Assembly: GCA_900769955.1 (NCBI GenBank)
Contig: CAAGIP010000188.1
Span: forward strand, 1 to 9,650
DNA length: 9,650 nt
Direction of reading: 5' to 3'
DNA from: Spirochaetia bacterium
GTDB lineage: Bacteria; Spirochaetota; Spirochaetia; Sphaerochaetales; Sphaerochaetaceae
Shown here: one piece after another, positions 6,178 to 9,650 of the stretch
Numbering within the stretch: the stretch's first letter is position 1
Layout: the number at the start of each line of letters is the position of its first letter
Notes under the pieces: model-generated
Told to the model about the DNA's origin: nothing
What the model saw: the letters and a program-made list of their open reading frames with translations, nothing else
Database searches by the model: none
Translations under genes and position numbers: made by a program

Positions 6178-7290
6178 ATGATTGAGATTAAACACTTAAG
6201 GAAAGAGTTTGATGATGAGACGATCCCTCTTAAGGACATAAACGTCACGATCAACAAAGGGGACATCATTTCGATAATCGGACCGTCAGGCACCGGTAAA
6301 TCAACACTGCTGAGATGCATCAACATGCTGACTGAACCCACTTCAGGCAGTATCATCGTCGATGGTCAGGACATAACCGAGAGAGGCTGCAACCTCAATG
6401 AGGTAAGAAAGAAGATGGGCATGGTATTCCAGTCCTTCAACCTTTTCGGACATCTCACCGTCATTGAAAACATCATGAATCCCCAGATCACACTGCTTGG
6501 CAGAAGCCGTCAGGAGGCTTACGACAAGGCCATGTACCTCCTTGACTCCGTCGGTCTTTCATCAAAGGTATTCTCTTACCCTGATGAGCTCTCCGGAGGA
6601 CAGCAGCAGCGTATCGCCATCGCAAGAACCCTTGCCATGGATCCTGACATCATCCTTTTCGATGAGCCCACAAGTGCCCTCGATCCCAGCATGATCGGAG
6701 AGGTACAGTCAGTTATCAAGCTGCTTGCCAAGACGGGACGCACCATGATGATCGTAACGCACGAGATGGATTTTGCCAGGAAGATCAGCAACCGTATCCT
6801 CTTCATGTACGACGGCGAGATTTACGAGGAGGGTACTCCCCGTGAGATCTTCGAGCATCCGAAGAAGGAGATGACGAGAAAGTTCATCCAGAGGCTTTCA
6901 TCACTCACTTACCACATTGACTCGACTGAATTCGACCTTGAGGCAATGAGCGAGGAACTTCACGGCTATGGCGAAAAGCTCCTCATCGAGGCAGAGCGTC
7001 TTTCCAAGCTTCTGCTTGCGCTTGAGGAAATCTGTATCAACAACCTTGCTGACTACGCTGTAGGCACACCTGACATACTTGTAAAGATCGAGTACTCCGA
7101 AAAGTCCGATATCCTCACGATGACGATTAAGTACAACGGTGAGCGCCTTGACGTCTTCTCAATTGAAAGTAAGCTCTTCCGCCTCCTGCTGCAGGAGACT
7201 ACCACCGCGGTAAGCGATAAGGAGCTGGAGAATGATGAGCAGGGCTATCACCATCAGATAACGATGAGCTTCAAATGGGTGGAGGAGTGA
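6178..7290 (+). CDS. Polar amino-acid ABC transporter ATPase with a C-terminal GHKL-like domain
   Basis: This is the cytoplasmic ATPase of an amino-acid importer (GlnQ/HisP type). The ABC domain fills residues 1-240: Walker A GPSGTGKST (35-43), Q-loop Gln85 (VFQSFNLF), signature LSGGQ (138-142), Walker B IILFDEP (158-164), D-loop SALD and switch His195. Ordinary family members end near residue 245. This one continues to 370. The extra 125 residues look like a HATPase/GHKL fold of the anti-sigma type: a helix with LALEEICINN (Glu284, Asn288) like an N-box, then strands, and IKYNGERLD (319-321), where the usual DNG is YNG. This is not a MetN NIL domain as far as I can tell. The start is ATG 6178 with GGAG just upstream, rather than TTG 6166. 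The permease-fusion gene starts six bases after its stop, in the same operon. Confidence 0.9.
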   Translation: MIEIKHLRKEFDDETIPLKDINVTINKGDIISIIGPSGTGKSTLLRCINMLTEPTSGSIIVDGQDITERGCNLNEVRKKMGMVFQSFNLFGHLTVIENIMNPQITLLGRSRQEAYDKAMYLLDSVGLSSKVFSYPDELSGGQQQRIAIARTLAMDPDIILFDEPTSALDPSMIGEVQSVIKLLAKTGRTMMIVTHEMDFARKISNRILFMYDGEIYEEGTPREIFEHPKKEMTRKFIQRLSSLTYHIDSTEFDLEAMSEELHGYGEKLLIEAERLSKLLLALEEICINNLADYAVGTPDILVKIEYSEKSDILTMTIKYNGERLDVFSIESKLFRLLLQETTTAVSDKELENDEQGYHHQITMSFKWVEE

Positions 7291-7295
7291 GAGCG

Positions 7296-8798
7296 ATGAA
7301 AAGGATAGTAACGGTTCTTCTGGTAATGCTGACACTTCTCTCAGCACTCTTTGCATCAGATATCAAATCCCTTGCGGATCTTGACGGTAAGAACATAGGT
7401 GTTCAGACGGCAGTCCTCTATGAGGAACTCATAATGGACAGGGTTCCCAATGCCACCTTCAAGTACTACACCATGCCCAATGACATGATCCTGGCACTTA
7501 CCAGCGGTAAGGTCGACGCCTATCTCATCGAGGCAGTTTCCTTCGGCGTTCAGCATAAGAACCACCCTGAGCTTGCGGTTCTTGATGAGCCTGCGGGCTA
7601 CATCAATGCAACATGCATTATCGGTAACAACAGCAAGAAGGACCGCATCTTAAGGGAGCTTAACGAGTTCATCAGGACAAGTCATGAAAACGGCATGCTA
7701 GCAGAACTTTATGACTACTGGATCGCTGACTTCGATCCCGATACCGATACCTGCGATGTCGGTGGCTTCACAGGAGAAAATGGTACAATTTCCGTAGCAG
7801 TCGAAGGCGGATATGAGCCATTTTCCTTCATCAGCCATGGCCAGATCTCAGGCTTTGACGTAGACTTCATCTGCCGCTTCGCACGTGCTTACGGCTACAC
7901 GCCAGAGTTCTTCGAAGTCCCATTCGAGGCCATCGCACCGGGTGTTGAGACAGGTAAGTACGACATCGGAATGAACATCGTGGTCAGTGAGGAAAGAAAC
8001 GAGACGGGAACCCTTTCCGAAGTTTACTACACGACGCCCATCGAGCTTGTCGTCCTCGGAGAGGATGATTCCTCCCTCGGCTTCTTTGAGAAGCTTCAGA
8101 ACAGCTTCTACAAGACCTTCATCAAGGAGGACAGATGGAAGCTCTTCGTGCAGGGCGCAGTTGAGACAGTTCTCATAACCGTCACATCAATTCTCTGCGG
8201 AACAGTCATAGGATTCGGAATCTACATGCTGTGCCGGCATGGAAACAAGGTTGCCAACGGTGCCACGAACTTCCTCCTCTGGCTTATTCACGGCATGCCT
8301 ACGGTCCTCCTGCTGATGATCCTCTATTACATAGTCTTCGGTTCAACCAGATTAAGCGGAACCTGGGTATCGGTGGTGGGCTTCTCACTCATGTTCGCAT
8401 GTTCCATGATCGACATGCTGCGTGTGGGTTACAATGCCATCGGACGCGGACAGCTTGAAGCTTCGACGGCACTCGGCTACTCTGATCATCAGAGCTTCTT
8501 CCGCATCCTCCTGCCTCAGGCTGCACAGCACTTCCTTCCCATCTACAAAAATGAAGTCGTCACCCTGATCAAGGAAACATCAGTTGTCGGTTACATCGCC
8601 GTTCTCGACCTGACCAAGATAAGTGACCTGGTAAGAAGCCGTACATATGAGGCCTTCTTCCCATTGATCCTCACTGCGATAATGTACTTCGTCATCGCCG
8701 CTCTGATGACCAAGGCAGTAGGCTGGATACAGAACAGAATAGACCCAAGACGCAGAAGCCATGAGAAGATTCTCAAGGGCATCAAGGAATGGGAATAG
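7296..8798 (+). CDS. Amino-acid ABC transporter substrate-binding/permease fusion with permuted binding domain
   Basis: This is an inner-membrane component of the importer, 500 residues. Signal/anchor segment 1-20 (VLLVMLTLLSALFA) is followed by two pieces of a type-2 periplasmic binding protein (SBP_bac_3). Residues 22-150 match lobe 2 plus the closing C-terminal helices (SLADLDGKNIGVQT, LTSGKVDAYLIE, ELYDYWIAD). Residues 163-262 match the N-terminal lobe 1 (ISVAVEGGYEPFSF, ISGFDVDFICRFAR, GKYDIGMNIVVSEER). This is the reverse of normal order. Residues about 278-490 are a HisM/GlnP-type permease with several helices and the EAA loop EASTALGYSDHQSFFRILLPQA (from 388), which docks the ATPase. 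The start is ATG 7296, with GGAGGAG eight bases upstream; an earlier in-frame ATG (7275) would place that ribosome site inside the gene. Substrate is a polar amino acid or a similar molecule; which one is not readable. Confidence 0.9.
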   Translation: MKRIVTVLLVMLTLLSALFASDIKSLADLDGKNIGVQTAVLYEELIMDRVPNATFKYYTMPNDMILALTSGKVDAYLIEAVSFGVQHKNHPELAVLDEPAGYINATCIIGNNSKKDRILRELNEFIRTSHENGMLAELYDYWIADFDPDTDTCDVGGFTGENGTISVAVEGGYEPFSFISHGQISGFDVDFICRFARAYGYTPEFFEVPFEAIAPGVETGKYDIGMNIVVSEERNETGTLSEVYYTTPIELVVLGEDDSSLGFFEKLQNSFYKTFIKEDRWKLFVQGAVETVLITVTSILCGTVIGFGIYMLCRHGNKVANGATNFLLWLIHGMPTVLLLMILYYIVFGSTRLSGTWVSVVGFSLMFACSMIDMLRVGYNAIGRGQLEASTALGYSDHQSFFRILLPQAAQHFLPIYKNEVVTLIKETSVVGYIAVLDLTKISDLVRSRTYEAFFPLILTAIMYFVIAALMTKAVGWIQNRIDPRRRSHEKILKGIKEWE

Positions 8799-8806
8799 TA
8801 ATCGTC

Positions 8807-8831
8807 AGGGGCTCCTTCGGGAGCCCTTTTC
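8807..8831 (+). terminator. Rho-independent terminator of the importer operon
   Basis: GGGCTCC (8809-8815) pairs with GGAGCCC (8820-8826) around a TTCG loop closed by C-G, the very stable cUUCGg tetraloop. The stem is extended by a G-T and an A-T pair and is followed by TTTTC. It lies nine bases after the permease stop. Confidence 0.9.
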
Positions 8832-8928
8832 AATTGCGATCCGATCATGTCGTACTCTTTTCTGTAGTTTATTCAGGAAAATAATAGTACATTTAATTAA
8901 TAAAGAATTATGACGTCAGGGAGAATAA

Positions 8929-9476
8929 ATGAGTACACAGTTAAAACTGCCAGTAGGAATAGAAAGCTTTGAGGAGATAAGAACAGAAGGGTTCTATTAC
9001 ACTGATAAGACAGGGTTAATTGAACAGTTGCTTGATAACTGGGGAAAAGTCAGTTTATTCACCCGCCCCGCCGTTTCGGAAAGACCCTGGTAATGAGCAT
9101 GCTGCGCTGTTTCTTTGACATAAACTGCGATGCTTCACTTTTTGATGGTCTTTATATTTCACGTAATAAGAGGCTGTGTGAAGAATATATGGGGGCTTTC
9201 CCCGTCATATCAGTTTCGCTTAAGGATGTTGGTGGACTTAACTTTGAATTTGCAAAATACAGACTGACTGCCGTGCTCTCTGAAGCTGCCGGGAAATACT
9301 CATTTCTAGAGAACAGCCCAGCACTATCAGAAACCGACAGAAAGCTGTTTTCCTCTCTGAATAATGTCAGAAACGGGAAATATTATATGGACGAGGAAAC
9401 TCTTTCCTCATCACTGAAACTTCTTTCCAGACTGCTTTATCAGCATTATGGAAAAAAGGTAGTCATTCTTATTGAT
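8929..9476 (+). pseudogene. AAA-ATPase_like (DUF1703-type) protein, frameshifted and truncated
   Basis: The first 46 codons (QLKLPVGIESFEEIRTEGFYY, DKTGLIEQLLD, VSLFTRP) are the standard N-terminus of the AAA-ATPase_like (PF09820) family, normally 500-560 residues with a PD-(D/E)XK nuclease-like C-terminus. The reading frame then breaks. Right after FTRP the next residues RRFGKTLVMSML continue in another frame (from 9069), so one base is missing in the C run 9066-9069, within the P-loop region. Left alone, frame 1 stops at 9091. The second frame runs on with normal family sequence (YGKKVVILID, Walker B) to 9476, where EYD is expected. Instead the sequence turns into an unrelated segment that stops at 9494. 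The gene is thus doubly broken: a point frameshift and an insertion. AGGGAG five bases before the ATG supports the start. A sequencing error could explain the frameshift but not the truncation. Confidence 0.85.
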
Positions 9477-9479
9477 CAA

Positions 9480-9650
9480 CTACCCACGCAGTAGAACTGC
9501 GGGAGCGTGCGACTGTCCACCGGTGCTGACGGCTTTTAACAGCCTCCCGGCTTTGATTCCTGCAGTTTCACATTCAGGACGCACAGGTGACGTCGCATCG
9601 TGGGGTGGTTGACTGCCCCCCTCGGGATTTCTCCCGAAGATCCCGGATAT
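9480..9650 (-). CDS. Possible C-terminal tail of TnpB (partial)
   Basis: The minus strand is open for 56 codons from the window edge to a TAG at 9480-9482, just inside the element end. The sequence (SPVRPECETAGIKAG then a Ser/Gly/Ala-rich tail ending VLLRG) resembles the poorly conserved tails that follow the zinc finger in IS605-family TnpB proteins. The diagnostic CxxC zinc finger and RDxNAA motifs would lie outside the window, so this is a weak call. The open frame could also simply reflect GC-rich structured RNA. TnpB is the RNA-guided nuclease of these elements. Confidence 0.35.
   Translation of the reverse strand: MSGIFGRNPEGGSQPPHDATSPVRPECETAGIKAGRLLKAVSTGGQSHAPAVLLRG
9483..9503 (-). 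repeat. Subterminal bulged hairpin of the IS200/IS605 right end
   Basis: On the plus strand it reads CCC-AC-GCAG-TAGAA-CTGC-GGG: seven base pairs, a five-base loop and a two-base bulge on one arm. This matches the asymmetric hairpins used for strand-specific recognition by Y1 transposases. Confidence 0.6.

Larger units (their letters stand above)
9477..9650 (-). mobile_element. IS200/IS605-family element, right end (partial)
   Basis: From about 9477 the AAA-ATPase_like gene is replaced by GC-rich sequence. Read on the minus strand, it ends with a bulged hairpin and a GTGGGTAGTTGA tail, the form of IS200/IS605 right ends. The hairpin is CCC-GCAG-TTCTA-CTGC-GT-GGG (9503-9483), with a two-base bulge, as in the imperfect subterminal palindromes bound by the Y1 transposase. 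The element would extend rightward out of the window, with its left end beyond 9650. Exact junction is uncertain by several bases (9471-9477) because such elements make no target duplication. Confidence 0.6.
9477..9650 (-). ncRNA. Candidate omega-RNA (reRNA) scaffold at the element right end
   Basis: IS200/IS605 elements with TnpB make a guide RNA that overlaps the tnpB 3' end and runs out past the right end. Here the minus strand holds a perfect TCGGGA-GAAA-TCCCGA hairpin with a GNRA loop (9637-9622), further GC-rich pairing segments, and the terminal hairpin. The guide would begin at the element boundary and read into the interrupted gene. Identification rests on position and structure only. 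Confidence 0.4.

Noticed and set aside
8911..8918. TGACGTCA palindrome upstream of the broken ATPase gene
   Set aside because: It is an isolated 8-bp palindrome with no partner site and may be chance next to the ribosome site.
9093..9494. A separate 133-residue protein starting at ATG 9093
   Set aside because: It is the continuation of the AAA-ATPase_like protein after the frameshift, starting inside conserved family sequence, and its last residues come from the inserted element.
9507..9650. Group II intron 5' end (GTGCGAC start just after a hairpin, as in class IIC insertions)
   Set aside because: GTGCGAC fits the group II start, but no domain I pattern could be followed. The hairpin and GTGGGTAGTTGA-type end on the other strand, plus the open minus frame, fit an IS200/IS605 right end better.

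Overview
The window most likely comes from a spirochaete (Spirochaetota, perhaps Sphaerochaeta- or Treponema-like, gut or rumen type). This is an inference from gene style, not a taxonomic proof. The pointers are moderate GC, a short lipoprotein signal with an LxxC-type lipobox next to a PorV/FadL-like outer-membrane barrel, an expanded AAA-ATPase_like (DUF1703-type) gene family, and very hydrophobic short signal peptides.

Layout. Positions 1-705 hold the 3' end of a hybrid sensor kinase or multi-receiver protein with two receiver (REC) domains. A small XRE-type HTH regulator (702-995, minus) converges on it with overlapping stops. From about 1191 a plus-strand run follows: an alpha/beta hydrolase of the lysophospholipase/monoacylglycerol lipase type, a 92-aa three-helix membrane protein, a lipoprotein of unknown family, and an outer-membrane beta-barrel protein whose start overlaps the lipoprotein stop. 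A perfect 12-bp hairpin (4491-4519) separates this run from a convergent NCS2 purine (xanthine-type) permease (4526-5863, minus). The 314-bp intergenic region 5864-6177 carries divergent promoters. On the plus side it has a good sigma70-type promoter covered by a 19-bp near-palindrome, and then a leader that can fold into a roughly 91-nt hairpin RNA containing a 12-codon ORF.

That leader precedes a two-gene polar amino-acid ABC importer. The ATPase carries an unusual C-terminal domain resembling a degenerate GHKL/HATPase module. The second protein is a substrate-binding/permease fusion in which the two halves of the binding domain appear in swapped (circularly permuted) order. A UUCG-capped terminator ends the operon.

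The right end (8929-9650) is decaying or mobile DNA. An AAA-ATPase_like gene has lost one base in its P-loop region and is cut off at the Walker B region by what looks like the right end of an IS200/IS605-family element on the minus strand (bulged terminal hairpin, GNRA-capped hairpin, possible TnpB tail and omega-RNA). The insertion would give the element's RNA a guide matching the gene it interrupts.

The strongest candidates for something undescribed are the importer (permuted binding domain plus GHKL-like ATPase tail) and its structured leader RNA. No CRISPR array, tRNA or rRNA was seen.
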